In this document: positions 7,707-16,726 of the stretch, piece after piece
Numbering within the stretch: the first letter of the stretch is position 1
Layout: each line of letters begins with the position of its first letter
DNA from: Thermomicrobiales bacterium
GTDB lineage: Bacteria; Chloroflexota; Chloroflexia; Thermomicrobiales; UBA6265
DNA: 64,000 nt
Assembly (NCBI GenBank): GCA_030447415.1
Contig: JAUJOZ010000004.1
Span: 161,207-225,206, forward strand
Direction of reading: 5' to 3'
The notes under the pieces: generated by a model
Told to the model about the DNA's origin: nothing
The model's database searches: none
What the model saw: only the letters and a program-made list of their open reading frames with translations
Made by a program: the position numbers and the translations under genes

Positions 7707-10043
7707 CTAGTCGTCGCCGGCGGGTTCCCAAGCGACGACCGAAGCGGCCACTGGGACCACGGCCGGCTGCGGGACGGGAGCCGGCGCGGGGACGGGAGCC
7801 GGTGCCGGGACGGGCGCTGGCGCGGCGCTGGGCTCTCCCTCGACCCGCAGGTCGGGCAGCCAGTGCAGCCAGCGCGGCAGGTACCAGTTGCGGTCGCCCA
7901 GCAGCGCCATGCTCGCGGGCACGAGCACCGAGCGCACCACCGTGGCGTCGAGGAAGACCGCCACCGCCAGGCCGAAACCGACCTGCTGCAGCGACACCAG
8001 CCGCCCCGCGGCGAAGCCACCGAAGACCGCGACCATGATCAGAGCGGCGCCGGTGATGATCTTGGCCGTGGCCTGGAGGCCGACTGCCACCGACTCGCTG
8101 TTCTTGCCGGTCCGATCGTAGTGCTCACGGACGCGGCTGAGCAGGAAGACGTGGTAGTCCATGCTCAGGCCGAAGAGGATGCAGAAGAGGAAGAGGGGCA
8201 GCCACACCTCGATCACCGGGGTCTGCTGGAACCCGAAGAGCTCCGCGCCAACGCCCTTCTGGAAGACGAGGACGAGCAAGCCATAGGCGGCGCCGACGGA
8301 GAGCAGGTTCATCACGATCGCCTTCAGCGGCACCACCACCGAGCGGAAGGCCAGCATCAGGAGGATGAAGCTCAGGCCGAGGACGAAGGCGAAGACGCGC
8401 GGAGTGTAATCGGCCATGAGCCCGTTGAAGTCGGCGCCGAAGGCCGCGCCGCCGCCGACGAGCACGTCGGCATCGACCCCGTCGAACGCCGTCGGGATGT
8501 GCAGGGACCGGAGCTGTTTGATCGCGCGCTCGGCCGCCGGCGAGCTGGCGTCGGAGGCGAGTGGGATCGAGACGAGGGCGAGGTCGCCGGCGTCGTTGGT
8601 CGTGACGGTCGCCGGGCCGTAGTTGGCATCCTGGCCCAGGAGGGTAACGAGGCGATCGATGCCGGAGCGGACCGTCGGATTGGTAATGTCACCGTCGACG
8701 ACGATCTCGACCGGGGCGACCATGCCGGCGTAGAAGTCGCGCTGTAGGATCTCGAAGGCGGTCTTGACCTCGCCGGCGGGCAGCGACTCGACGCCGTTCT
8801 GGCCGGTCTTGATCTCGATCAGGGGGAGCGCGGCGGCGATGAGGAGCGCGGCGGCGAGGACCGCGCTGACGACCGGGCGGGCCATCACGACCCGGGTGAT
8901 CCGGCCCCAGAACCCGGCGTGAATCGTTTCGTGGTCGCGATCGGCCTGGGCGGCGACGGTCGCCGCGTCGTACTTGCGCCGGCGCGGCCAATCGATCTTG
9001 TCGCCGAGGAGGCTGAGGAGGGCCGGGATCAGGATCAGGCTGGCGAGGACGGCGACGACGACAACCAGGATCGCCCCGGTGCCGAGGGAGCGGAAGATGT
9101 TCGTCGGGATCAGGAGCATGCCCATCAGGGCGACGATGACGGTGAACCCGGAGAAGACGACCGCCTTGGTGGCGGTGCCGCCGGCCCGCTCGATGGCGTC
9201 GAGCTTGGTGACGCCGTGGCGACGCTCTTCGCGGTAGCGCTCGACGATGAACAGGGCGTAATCGATGCCGACCGCGAGGCCGATCATCGTGATGATGTTC
9301 GTGACGATGTCGGAGAGCGGGAAGAGCTTGCCGACGAGGGCCGTCAGGCCCAGCGCAATGAAGATCGAGGCCATCGCGAGAATGACCGGGACGCCGGCGG
9401 CGATCAGGGCGCCGAAGACGACAACCACCACGATCAGCGCGACGCCGATGCCGATGCCCTCGCCGCGGGCGAGGTCTTCCTCCATGATCCGGCCGAATTC
9501 CTCGTCGGCGCTGAGGTCGCCGACGGTCAGCACCTCATAGCCGTCACCGCCAAGCCCGGCGATGGTCTGGACGTAGGCCGCGCCCTGTTCGCCGACGGCG
9601 TCAAGGTCGCCGGCCAGGGTAACGGGGATGATGGTGGCGTGGCGGTCGGCGGAAACCATGCCCTCAGCCGCCGGGTTTCCGGCGGTGGCCTGGTAGTAGT
9701 TGGAGGCGGAGGCGACGACGCCCTCCATGCCGAGCAGCGCCCCGGTGGTGCGCTCGACGACGGCGCGGAAGGCCGGGTCGTCGACGGTGGTGGTGTCGGA
9801 GCGGACGATGACCGTCTCGGTCAGCGGCCGCTCGCCGCGCAGGCGCTCCTCGAGGAGGTCGGCGGCGCGGACCGACTCGGGCTTGTTGGCGAAGCTGTCC
9901 TCACTCGTCAGCGCGTCCACAAGGCCGCTCTGGGCGATCCCGGCGAGGACGAGGAGGACGACCCAGAAGCCGAGGACGAGCCACGGCCGGCGGGGGGGCG
10001 CCCCGGCCCCGCCGGCGGTCGAGCGCAGCGATCTCATGTTCAT
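7707..10043 (-). CDS. MMPL-family (RND) transporter
   Basis: A 778-residue protein from ATG 10043 (acggagc RBS about 8 bp upstream; the frame is open 87 bp further). The topology is that of MMPL/HpnN-type RND permeases. There is one TM helix (residues ~16-36), a ~150-residue extracytoplasmic domain, a five-TM block (VVVVFGALIAAGVPVILAMA; the conserved VGIDYALFIVERYREER), a cytoplasmic loop, then a second copy of the same arrangement (FGLSMDYHVFLLSRVREHYD). The GIDYALF and SMDYHVF motifs hold the Asp-Tyr pairs used for proton relay. It would export lipids, lipoglycans or hydrophobic drugs. The C-terminus is an Ala/Pro/Val tail (PAPVPAPAPVPAPAPV) of unknown role. It stands alone in its unit and ends at the hairpin at 7644-7671. 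Confidence 0.92.
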   Translation of the reverse strand: MNMRSLRSTAGGAGAPPRRPWLVLGFWVVLLVLAGIAQSGLVDALTSEDSFANKPESVRAADLLEERLRGERPLTETVIVRSDTTTVDDPAFRAVVERTTGALLGMEGVVASASNYYQATAGNPAAEGMVSADRHATIIPVTLAGDLDAVGEQGAAYVQTIAGLGGDGYEVLTVGDLSADEEFGRIMEEDLARGEGIGIGVALIVVVVVFGALIAAGVPVILAMASIFIALGLTALVGKLFPLSDIVTNIITMIGLAVGIDYALFIVERYREERRHGVTKLDAIERAGGTATKAVVFSGFTVIVALMGMLLIPTNIFRSLGTGAILVVVVAVLASLILIPALLSLLGDKIDWPRRRKYDAATVAAQADRDHETIHAGFWGRITRVVMARPVVSAVLAAALLIAAALPLIEIKTGQNGVESLPAGEVKTAFEILQRDFYAGMVAPVEIVVDGDITNPTVRSGIDRLVTLLGQDANYGPATVTTNDAGDLALVSIPLASDASSPAAERAIKQLRSLHIPTAFDGVDADVLVGGGAAFGADFNGLMADYTPRVFAFVLGLSFILLMLAFRSVVVPLKAIVMNLLSVGAAYGLLVLVFQKGVGAELFGFQQTPVIEVWLPLFLFCILFGLSMDYHVFLLSRVREHYDRTGKNSESVAVGLQATAKIITGAALIMVAVFGGFAAGRLVSLQQVGFGLAVAVFLDATVVRSVLVPASMALLGDRNWYLPRWLHWLPDLRVEGEPSAAPAPVPAPAPVPAPAPVPQPAVVPVAASVVAWEPAGDD

Positions 10044-10445
10044 CGGGTGTGCTCCGTTCAATGGGTGTTCGTGGTGGCCGGACCGGGACGCGTCCCGGCG
10101 CCAAGGCCACCGACCGCGTGGAATCTTCACAAGCGTTGGTCTGCCTGGAGTTCGGGGAGCGGCAATGCCGCCCGACTATCGCCAGGGTAGGGGGGCGGTG
10201 TCATCGCGGTTCGGCCGAGCCGACACAAAACTGTCACGGAAGGGTCCCCGGGCGACGGCCCGGGAACGACGGCGGCCGATGCCCGGGCCCCGGCCGCGAC
10301 GGGACGGACGCGGGGGAACAAACGGCACCGACCTGGATTGCGACCGAGGAAGAGGGGACCACCCGGCAACAGGCTGGATCACCCAGAGGGGTGGATCGAC
10401 CGTGGTGCGCGACGGTGCGCCCGTGAGGGCGCCGGGGCGGGGGTG
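10044..10445. other. Intergenic region, no gene seen
   Basis: A 402-bp stretch upstream of the MMPL gene and downstream of the hypothetical ORF on the minus strand. Long frames here are codon shadows. I see no RNA gene, strong hairpin or family match. Confidence 0.4.
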
Positions 10446-10961
10446 TTAGGCGAGCGCGGCCCCGGCGGCGCCCGCGAGGACGATCAGCGACGCCGCGCCA
10501 CCGGCGAGGAGTTTGCGACCCCAGCCCCGCCGCGGCCCACTGGACGCTACGCCACGCGATGGCCTCCCGCGCGCGGCGCATAGCCCAGTGATCAACTGGC
10601 GCGCGGACCCGGTCGGCTGTGCGCTCTCCCAACGGACGGTTTGACCCTCGGGCCGGACGCGACGAATGGCGGCACGGTGGGCCGCGGTGCCGCGCCCGAC
10701 GGCGACCGACGGTGCGGCGGCGCTCGAACGGGCCTCCGCGCGACGGGCCACGGCGCCAGCCGGTGCGTCGTCGAGGATCGCCCGGTGCGAGGCGATGACC
10801 GGACGCAGGTCGCGCCCGCGGGCCGCCGCACGAGCCGCGTAGACCGCGACGATACCGTCCGGTTCCCCGGCCACACCGGTGACACCCGGCTCAGGCACCG
10901 AGACCACTGGGGTGACCGGCGTCGTTTCGCCGCGGGACGGTCCGCGATGCTTGCTGCTCAT
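10446..10961 (-). CDS. Hypothetical protein with C-terminal membrane anchor
   Basis: A 171-residue ORF from ATG 10961; ATG 10994 is an alternative. The body is Ala/Arg-rich (YAARAAARGRDLRPVIAS; VARRAEARSSAAAPSVAVG) with no recognised domain. The last ~20 residues after GWGRKLLAGG are hydrophobic (AASLIVLAGAAGAALA), consistent with a C-terminal tail anchor. No neighbour clarifies its role. Codon composition is compatible with coding, but so are several shadow frames in this G+C-rich region. The ORF is reported because of its clear, well-placed hydrophobic terminus and moderate length. Confidence 0.35.
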   Translation of the reverse strand: MSSKHRGPSRGETTPVTPVVSVPEPGVTGVAGEPDGIVAVYAARAAARGRDLRPVIASHRAILDDAPAGAVARRAEARSSAAAPSVAVGRGTAAHRAAIRRVRPEGQTVRWESAQPTGSARQLITGLCAARGRPSRGVASSGPRRGWGRKLLAGGAASLIVLAGAAGAALA

Positions 10962-11376
10962 GGCGCTCGCCGTTTTCCCCTGCTGCCCGCGCATGTGCTC
11001 GGAGATCGTTCTATGAGTGGAGCTGGACGATGGGGACCGACAAGAGGTGTACGTACAGCTATGGATCAGGATACCAAGGTCGCCGCTGAGGCGCAAGACG
11101 CGGCATGGGCCACGGCGTTCGCCCCGCGCCGTGACGGCGAGTGGCGGGGCACCGCGGATGGTCGTCACGCCCTCGGGAGGCGGAGGCGTACGCAGGGCGG
11201 GCAACCCGACTCACCGTCCCGGCGGGCGAGGACCGGTCGCTGGCCCGCCGGGACGAGGTTTGACGGGTTGGACGACGCCCTCTATGATCGGCCGGCCCGA
11301 CGACCCGACGTTGACCGCCGCGCCTCCGCCCTGCGTTGCCTTGGCGGCGGTCGCCGCGACCAAGGATGCCCCAACC
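10962..11376. other. Divergent intergenic region, no gene seen
   Basis: A 415-bp region between the hypothetical minus-strand ORF and alaX. The alaX frame is open through most of it, but homology to AlaX starts only at ATG 11377, so it is treated as upstream region. No RNA or repeat is visible. Confidence 0.4.
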
Positions 11377-12180
11377 ATGACCGACCCCTCGCCGCCGGCG
11401 ACGGACTTGCTCTGCCTGCGTGACAGCTACCTGCGGACGTTTGAGGCAGTCGTCACCGATGTCGACCCGACGACCCGGGTGGTGACGCTGGACCGGACCG
11501 CCTTCTACCCCGGCGGGGGCGGTCAACCGCCGGACACCGGCCTCCTCACGGACGAGGACGGGCATTCCTGGCGGGTAGTGGAGGTCCGCAAGGAGGGCGG
11601 CTCGGTACGCCACATCATCGACGTCGCACCGGGCGCGCCCGAAAGGATGCCCCCGGTCGGCGGCCAAGTCCGGGGAACGCTCGACTGGGCCACCCGCTAC
11701 CGGCTGATGCGGACCCACACCGCGCTGCACGTCCTCTGCGGCGTCGTGTTTCGCGACTACGGCGCGCTCGTCACCGGCGGCAACATGGGCCTCGACAAGG
11801 CGCGGATGGACTTCGAGATGGCGAGCGCCGAATTCACCCCGGCGCGCGTGGCCGAGCTCGAGCGTCGGGCCAACGCCGAGATCGCCGCCGGGCGCGAGGT
11901 GCGCGTCCGGCTCCTCCCCCGCGAAGAGGCATTCCGCATCCCGGACCTGATCCGGACCAAGATCAACCTCCTGCCCGAGGGGATCGCCGAGGTGCGGACC
12001 GTCGAGATCGTCGGGCTCGACCTGCAGGCGGACGGCGGCACCCACGTCGCCAACACGCGCGAAGTCGGCGGGTTGCGCGTCGTCGGCACCCGCTCCAAGG
12101 GCAAAAGCAACAAGCGGTTGGAAATCGTCCTCACCGGCGGCGAGGGCGACGAGGAGGTCGACGGAGCGGCGACGCCGTAG
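11377..12180 (+). CDS. alaX: Alanyl-tRNA editing protein AlaX
   Basis: A 267-residue free-standing editing domain related to that of AlaRS. AlaX hydrolyses Ser or Gly mischarged on tRNA(Ala), in the cytosol. Visible features are the N-terminal Gly-rich loop FYPGGGGQPPDTG (43-55), the zinc/catalytic motif HTALH (H114, H118) and the second-half motif ADGGTHVANT (218-227) with D219 and H223. Many AlaX-M proteins also have Asp here in place of the AlaRS Cys, so the zinc site should be intact. The start at ATG 11377 is fixed by homology (DLLCLRDSYLRTFEAVV) and an AAGGA about 10 bp upstream; the longer open frame upstream is low-complexity. Next on the strand, 66 bp later, is the aminotransferase. 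Confidence 0.9.
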   Translation: MTDPSPPATDLLCLRDSYLRTFEAVVTDVDPTTRVVTLDRTAFYPGGGGQPPDTGLLTDEDGHSWRVVEVRKEGGSVRHIIDVAPGAPERMPPVGGQVRGTLDWATRYRLMRTHTALHVLCGVVFRDYGALVTGGNMGLDKARMDFEMASAEFTPARVAELERRANAEIAAGREVRVRLLPREEAFRIPDLIRTKINLLPEGIAEVRTVEIVGLDLQADGGTHVANTREVGGLRVVGTRSKGKSNKRLEIVLTGGEGDEEVDGAATP

Positions 12181-12246
12181 GGCACGGCCGTTGCCCCCAT
12201 CCGACGACACGACGGCAACCTGTCACCACGAAGGAGCTCATCCCGC

Positions 12247-13476
12247 ATGGCCTCGGCAACCGGAACGATCCCCGTCCGCGACCAGGAGCGGGCGCTCCCC
12301 GGTGAGGGACCACGACTGGCGCGGCGTGCGGAAGCATTCGCCTCCGCGTTCTGGGCCGAGCTAGGCCAGGTGCTGGCCCGGCACCCCGATATGATCTTCT
12401 TCGGTGGCGGCACGCCGGCGCACGAGTTGATGCCGGTGGCCCGGCTGCGGGATGCGTCGCTGAAGGCCTGGGCCGACGCGCCGGCCGCGCTCGACTACGG
12501 GGAAGTGGCCGGCTATCGACCCCTGCGAGAGTTCATCGCCGCCCAGATGACCGGTCATGGCATGGCGGTCGACCCCGAACACCTCCTCCTCACCAACGGT
12601 AGCCAGCAGGGAATCGACCTGGTTGGCCGCGTGATGCTCGACCCGGGGGACGCGATCGTGATCGAGGCGCCGACCTTCCTCGGCGCCTTCCAAACCTTCG
12701 CCGCCTACGAGGTCACCTATCTCATGGCGCCCACGGACGAGCATGGGTTGCGCATCGACGCGCTGGAGCGCCTCCTGGCGGACCAGACCCGCCCCCCGAA
12801 GCTGATCTACACGATCCCCACGTTCCAAAATCCGACCGGGACGACGCAGCCGCGAGCCCGGCGCGAGGCACTCCTGGCCCTCGCCCGCGCGCACGGCGTC
12901 CTCGTGGTCGAGGATGACCCCTACGGCACCTTGCGCTACGACGGCGACCATGAGCCGCCGCTGCGGGCCCTCGACCCGGACGTGATCTACCTCGGTACCT
13001 TCTCCAAGACGCTCGCGCCGGGACTCCGCGTCGGCTGGATCGCGGCGCCGGCAAACCTGATCGGCCTGTTCCACTCCGCGAAGGAAGGGGTCGACATCCA
13101 CAACGAGCGGATCATGACGCGCACGGTCTACCACGCCGTGGCCGGCTTCCTCGACGATCACCTTGCGCACGCGCGCGAGGTCTACCGCGGGCGGCGGGAC
13201 GCGCTGCTCGCGGCGCTGCGCCAGCACCTACCCGGCACGGTCCGCTGGTCGGAGCCGGAGGGTGGCTTCTTCGTCTGGGTGACACTGCCGGAGGGGCTCG
13301 ACACGGAGGCGTTGCTGCCGCGGGCGGCAGACGCGGGGGTCGCCTTCTTCCCCGGAACCTGGTTCTATCCCCACGACCCAGACCGGCGGGCGCTGCGCCT
13401 CAGCTTCTCGACCATGCCCAAGGACCGGCTCGTCGAGGGCGCCCGTCGCCTGGGGGACGTGATCAGGAGACAGTAG
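12247..13476 (+). CDS. PLP-dependent aminotransferase (MocR/LysN-like, class I/II)
   Basis: A 409-residue fold-type I aminotransferase with AAGGAG before ATG 12247. Motifs are the cofactor-loop LTNGSQQGIDLVGR (115-128), NPTG (195-198), VEDDPYG (221-227, where the Asp contacts the pyridine nitrogen) and the Schiff-base Lys in GTFSKTLAPGLRVGW (K254). The C-terminal part has the conserved EGGFFVWVTLPEG. The overall pattern is that of 2-aminoadipate/branched-chain aminotransferases (LysN, and the catalytic half of MocR regulators), without a fused HTH. It transfers amino groups to 2-oxoglutarate; the exact substrate is not certain. A hairpin shared with the convergent oxidoreductase gene lies about 100 bp downstream. 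Confidence 0.9.
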   Translation: MASATGTIPVRDQERALPGEGPRLARRAEAFASAFWAELGQVLARHPDMIFFGGGTPAHELMPVARLRDASLKAWADAPAALDYGEVAGYRPLREFIAAQMTGHGMAVDPEHLLLTNGSQQGIDLVGRVMLDPGDAIVIEAPTFLGAFQTFAAYEVTYLMAPTDEHGLRIDALERLLADQTRPPKLIYTIPTFQNPTGTTQPRARREALLALARAHGVLVVEDDPYGTLRYDGDHEPPLRALDPDVIYLGTFSKTLAPGLRVGWIAAPANLIGLFHSAKEGVDIHNERIMTRTVYHAVAGFLDDHLAHAREVYRGRRDALLAALRQHLPGTVRWSEPEGGFFVWVTLPEGLDTEALLPRAADAGVAFFPGTWFYPHDPDRRALRLSFSTMPKDRLVEGARRLGDVIRRQ

Positions 13477-13581
13477 GGCGAGGACGAACGCCGACGCAAT
13501 AAGAGGACGTTTCAAAACTTGGCAGCGGCCTGGGGACCCCCGGCGTGAGGTTCTCCGATGGCGGGTCGCGTCGAGGAGCAC

Positions 13582-13609
13582 GGCCGGGGCGGGATGCCCC
13601 GCCCCGGCC
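13582..13609. terminator. Bidirectional hairpin terminator
   Basis: A perfect 12-bp stem (ggccggggcggg / cccgccccggcc) with a 4-nt loop sits between the convergent aminotransferase and molybdopterin oxidoreductase genes, 8 bp after the latter's stop codon. Confidence 0.75.
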
Positions 13610-13616
13610 ACGTGGC

Positions 13617-14780
13617 TCAGGCGATGCGGACGCGCCGGGTGATCTGGCCGTTGCTCTCCCAGTACGTCGTCTTGCCGGCCAGGAGCGGGTCGTCTGCTGC
13701 CGGCTGCAAATCGCCGTCCACGGCAATCGCACGTGACGTGACCGTGTGCTCCCCGGACGTGGGCGTGCCCCAGTCGTAGGTCCAGAAGGTCCAGGCGAAC
13801 TCGGCGCCCGCGCCCTCGCCCAGCGTCGCCGACTGCCACGGCTCGTCGTCGACGCGCACCTCCACCTCGGCGATGGGCGCGCCCCAGGCGGCTCCCATGA
13901 TCTCGTAGCGGTCGCCCTGCTTCGTCACCTTCGCCGGCGCGGACTTGAGCCGGTCGTGCGCGACCGAGGTGAAGGTCCAGACCGTCTCCCCGTCGCGCTC
14001 CTCTTCGCGGATGGTGACGTAGTCGCGCGCCATGAAGTGCCCCTGGTAGCGCCGGTCGAGGACCTCGATGCGCGTCAGCCACTTCACGTTCGCCACCCCG
14101 TACCAGCCCGGCGCGATCAGTCGCACTGGGTAGCCATTCAGGTTCGGCAGCGGCTCGCCGTTCATCTCGTAGGCGAGCAGGTTGTCGGGGTTTAGGGCAT
14201 CCGCCAGCGCCACGCTGCGGGCGAACTGCTCGGTGATCGTCACCTCCCGCCAGGTCTGCTCGCCCGCGTCGGCGCCCCAGAAGACGACCTCGATGCCGTC
14301 CTCTTGGATCCCCGCTTCCTCCAGGAGTGGCGCCAGCGGCGTCCCCGCCCAGGTCGCGTTGCCGATACCCCCAGTGAAGAAGGGCAGCCCCGTGTTGCCG
14401 GAGCACTCCAGCGTGAACGTCACCTCCCGGCGCGCTCGGGCTTTCAGCTCATCCAGCGTCAGGGTCAGCGGCCGCTCGACCAGACCGCTGATCTGCAGAT
14501 GCCAGTCGTCCTCGCGCAATTGGGGCTCATTGAAGTGCTTGATGACGAAAAACTGGTCGTTCGGTGTGATCCACGAATCGAGTTGCTCCCACTCTAACTG
14601 CTGAACAATCGCCTCCGGCGCGGGGTTGGGCTCAGGCTGGTCCAGCCAGGGGATCACCTCCCCCCCGGACTGACCCCGGAAGGCGTGTGTTGGCCCGGCC
14701 AGGCGCAGCACGCTGAGGCCGGCCAGCGCCGCGCCCCCTTGCTTCACCAGCGTCCGCCGGGAGATCACCGATCGGGTCAT
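13617..14780 (-). CDS. Tat-exported molybdopterin-dependent oxidoreductase (sulfite oxidase family)
   Basis: A 387-residue protein from ATG 14780 (GAAGGAG RBS). The N-terminus is a Tat signal: SRRTLVKQG (7-15), a hydrophobic stretch and THAFRG. The moco pocket of the sulfite oxidase/YedY group is seen at FTLECSGNTG (122-131) with the molybdenum-ligand Cys at C126, and the helix RLIAPGWYGVANVKWLTRIEV is the conserved sulfite-oxidase signature. The C-terminal ~100 residues (AWGAPIAEVEVRVDDEPW) match the Mo-co dimerisation domain of plant and bacterial sulfite oxidases. The enzyme is thus likely a periplasmic/extracytoplasmic sulfite dehydrogenase-like oxidoreductase; no cytochrome partner is adjacent. 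The tiny GYD ORF lies 60 bp upstream on the same strand. Confidence 0.9.
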   Translation of the reverse strand: MTRSVISRRTLVKQGGAALAGLSVLRLAGPTHAFRGQSGGEVIPWLDQPEPNPAPEAIVQQLEWEQLDSWITPNDQFFVIKHFNEPQLREDDWHLQISGLVERPLTLTLDELKARARREVTFTLECSGNTGLPFFTGGIGNATWAGTPLAPLLEEAGIQEDGIEVVFWGADAGEQTWREVTITEQFARSVALADALNPDNLLAYEMNGEPLPNLNGYPVRLIAPGWYGVANVKWLTRIEVLDRRYQGHFMARDYVTIREEERDGETVWTFTSVAHDRLKSAPAKVTKQGDRYEIMGAAWGAPIAEVEVRVDDEPWQSATLGEGAGAEFAWTFWTYDWGTPTSGEHTVTSRAIAVDGDLQPAADDPLLAGKTTYWESNGQITRRVRIA

Positions 14781-14840
14781 GGCCCGTCTCCTTCTAGCGC
14801 TGCAGGCACTCTTCACCCGACGACCAAACGACGCCGGGTC

Positions 14841-14942
14841 TTAGGCGAGGTCGCTCCGGGCCTGCTCGTACCGCTGCACAGTGTCCTTGGCCGAGCGGAT
14901 GCCCTGGTCAGTCCAGTGCAACAGCGCGACATAGCGAGGCAT
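14841..14942 (-). pseudogene. Truncated GYD-domain gene (33 codons)
   Basis: ATG 14942 is preceded by an excellent RBS (aaggaggagct) and encodes MPRYVALLHWTDQGIRSAKD followed by 13 more residues, then TAA. This matches the N-terminal third of GYD-domain proteins, which are normally ~95-100 residues (MPxYVxLxNWTDQGIrnvKDTvqRaeqar). The rest is missing, so it is either a decayed remnant or a retained micro-ORF. It lies 60 bp upstream of the molybdopterin oxidoreductase gene on the same strand, and just downstream of the decayed IS. The IS may have caused the truncation. Confidence 0.65.
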
Positions 14943-15059
14943 AGCTCCTCCTTGCGCGGGGAGACGAACGGCGATTGAGTTGAGGGGTCCGGGGATCCAC
15001 TCCCTAGGCCACACCGGCCGGCCGGCCTGTCAACCCTGTCCGGACGGCCCGTCGCAGCG

Positions 15060-15807
15060 CGGCCCCGCGCCTCGCGCAACTCCAGCAACGCCCGCCAGAA
15101 GCCCTCTTCGCTCGCCTGTGGGTCGATGCCCCACCGAGCAATCCGTGGGGTGATGCCTCGGGTGCGTAGGGCACGCCGAACGGCTGGGTAATCGTCGGCC
15201 TTGTCGGCGTGCAGCTTGGCCGGGCGCTTGCGGGGCCGGCCCGGTTTGCCGCGTGGGCCGATAATCGGTGGAATCGCGTCGATGAGCGGGAGCAGCTGGG
15301 TTGAGTCGTGGGTGTTGGCGGCCGAGAGGCGGACGGCCAATGGGATGCCGTTCCAATCGACGACCAAGTGGGACCTTGGTGCCGGCCTTGCCGCGATCCG
15401 TCGGGTTGGGGCCGGTCTGCTCGCCCCCCTTTTGGCCCGGACGCTCAGGCTGTCCGCGCTCGCCCGGCTACAGTCGATGGCCGCCTCGTCGCCCAGCCAA
15501 TCCAGCAGCCTTGTGTGCAGCCGTTCCCAGACGCCCGCTTCCTGCCAATCGCGGAGCCGCCGCCAGCAGGTCGTCCCGCTGCCGCAGCCCAGTTCCTTGG
15601 GCAGCAGCCGCCACGGGCAGTCGGTGCGGAGGACGAAGACGATACCGGCGAGCGCGGCGCGGTCGGGGACGCGGGGGCGGCCGCCCTTGGGCTTAGGCGG
15701 TTCCTGCGGCAGCAGCGGCTCGATGGCTTCCCAGAGGTCGTCGGGCACAAGCGGGTCACTCATCACCCGGAAGCGTCACACCAACCCGCCGGGTTTGCAA
15801 CACGCCC
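15060..15807 (-). mobile_element. Decayed IS5-family insertion sequence
   Basis: Remnant of an IS5-family element. The transposase reading frame is on the minus strand (next entry). The upstream end is probably the sequence gggtttgcaacacgccc at 15791-15807; read outward it resembles the GGGCGTGTTGCAAA-type termini of this group, and it is followed by TAA at 15808-15810, a plausible target trinucleotide. No matching inverted terminus is seen on the other side, where transposase homology stops near 15090, so that end appears deleted. The coordinates of the left boundary are approximate. Confidence 0.6.
15090..15766 (-). pseudogene. IS5-family transposase, frameshifted and truncated
   Basis: The N-terminal half is clear (DDLWEAIEPLLPQEPPKPKG; CPWRLLPKELGCGSGTTCWR; DWLGDEAAIDCSRASADS with the first DDE Asp). 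After SVRAKRG the frame slips: a 6-G run (minus strand, 15424-15429) lacks one base, so the expected GEQTGPNPTDRGKAGTK falls in another frame. The frame is restored by an extra base in the GGG at 15370-15372, after which HLVVDWNGIPLAVRLSAANT and KLHADKADDY (second Asp) resume. Homology is lost after RGITPRIARWGID, so the catalytic Glu and the C-terminus are absent. One long ORF (14813-15766) survives only because the two slips compensate. The product cannot be an active transposase. Confidence 0.8.
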
Positions 15808-15936
15808 TAAACCGCGGCCCTCGGCCGTGCGATGCCCCCCCGCCTCCCCGCCTCCCCACGGGCCGTTATGCTACGCTCGCGTCGTTCGGACGGAGCGGCG
15901 CCGCAGGGGATGCGGCGGCCAAGGTGCTGTAGGTCT

Positions 15937-16428
15937 GTGGACGAGCTACGCGAAGCCCTGCGGGTCGATAACGAGCGGCTGTGGCTCCTGGTCGGGCTGT
16001 GCGTGGCGCTGGTCCTCACGATCCAGGCGGTCGAGGCATCGGTCGAGGGGGTCTGGCCACACCAGCGACGGCTCGCACGGCGGACCGGGCGGGCCCGCGC
16101 CGTCCAGGGCGTGTGGGCGCTGGTAGCGCTGCTCCTGCTGCCTGGGTTGCTGCTGGCGGTCCTCAACCTGGCCGTGTTGCTCTGGCGCGGGGTCGACTAC
16201 ACCGAGACGCAGCGGCTCGGCAGCTTCTTCGTCGGGCTGGCGTGGGCAGTCTTCGTCCTGGTCAGCATCGACCTGTTCCGGTTCGGGCACTACATGGCGG
16301 AGGTCGGCCCGGTCGGACCGGCGGCGCTGACCGTCGTCCTCCTTGTCGGCGACGTGTTGCTCCTGATCGCCCTGCTGGAGGTGCTCCCCTCGCTCGAAAC
16401 CGTTCGGGACGCGCTGCCGCTGGCCTAA
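15937..16428 (+). CDS. Small integral membrane protein, unknown
   Basis: A 163-residue protein from GTG 15937 (VDELREALRVDNERLWLLV). It has four hydrophobic segments, at residues ~14-30, ~50-75 (VWALVALLLLPGLLLAVLNL), ~90-110 (FFVGLAWAVFVLVSI) and ~125-148 (AALTVVLLVGDVLLLIALLE). I do not recognise the family. Upstream frame extension overlaps the IS end and is low-complexity, so the GTG start is preferred. It is on its own strand segment, followed by a 300-bp gap before the MFS gene. Confidence 0.6.
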   Translation: MDELREALRVDNERLWLLVGLCVALVLTIQAVEASVEGVWPHQRRLARRTGRARAVQGVWALVALLLLPGLLLAVLNLAVLLWRGVDYTETQRLGSFFVGLAWAVFVLVSIDLFRFGHYMAEVGPVGPAALTVVLLVGDVLLLIALLEVLPSLETVRDALPLA

Positions 16429-16726
16429 CAGCGGACGGCAGGAGGCGATGTCGCCGCCAACCTGCGGTTGCCCCTCGGGGCGCTGCGCCCTGTGCCCGAC
16501 CGTGGCGTCGCGGCCCGGAGTTGGGCGACGCACGCTTCGCCTCTACAATATGTCTGCTACCCGCCGTCTGCTGCCACCGCGACGCTCACCCTGCGTGAAC
16601 CACCCCGCGCTGGTGTTCGGGACGATACGCTGGTGCCGCGCCGGCCCGTCCCCGCTATGCTAGAGCCTGGGTGAACCGGCACCGACGGCCGGTCCACCGT
16701 CAAGGGCCGAAGGGCGAACGCCGCTC
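16429..16726. other. Intergenic region with promoter, no gene
   Basis: A 298-bp region between the small membrane protein and the MFS gene. No supported ORF. It contains a sigma70-like promoter at 16521-16549. Confidence 0.5.
16521..16549 (+). promoter_or_regulatory. Candidate sigma70-type promoter
   Basis: TTGGGC (16521-16526), a 17-bp spacer and TACAAT (16544-16549) lie about 180 bp before the MFS start codon. The -10 box is one of the few AT-rich stretches in this gap. Confidence 0.4.

Noticed and set aside
7365..10190. Long plus-strand open frames opposite the MMPL gene
   Set aside because: Their products are Asp/Gly/Ala-rich antisense translations; the minus strand encodes a clear MMPL transporter.
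14813..15089. C-terminal extension of the transposase ORF
   Set aside because: No similarity to IS5 transposases; it overlaps the GYD micro-ORF in another frame.
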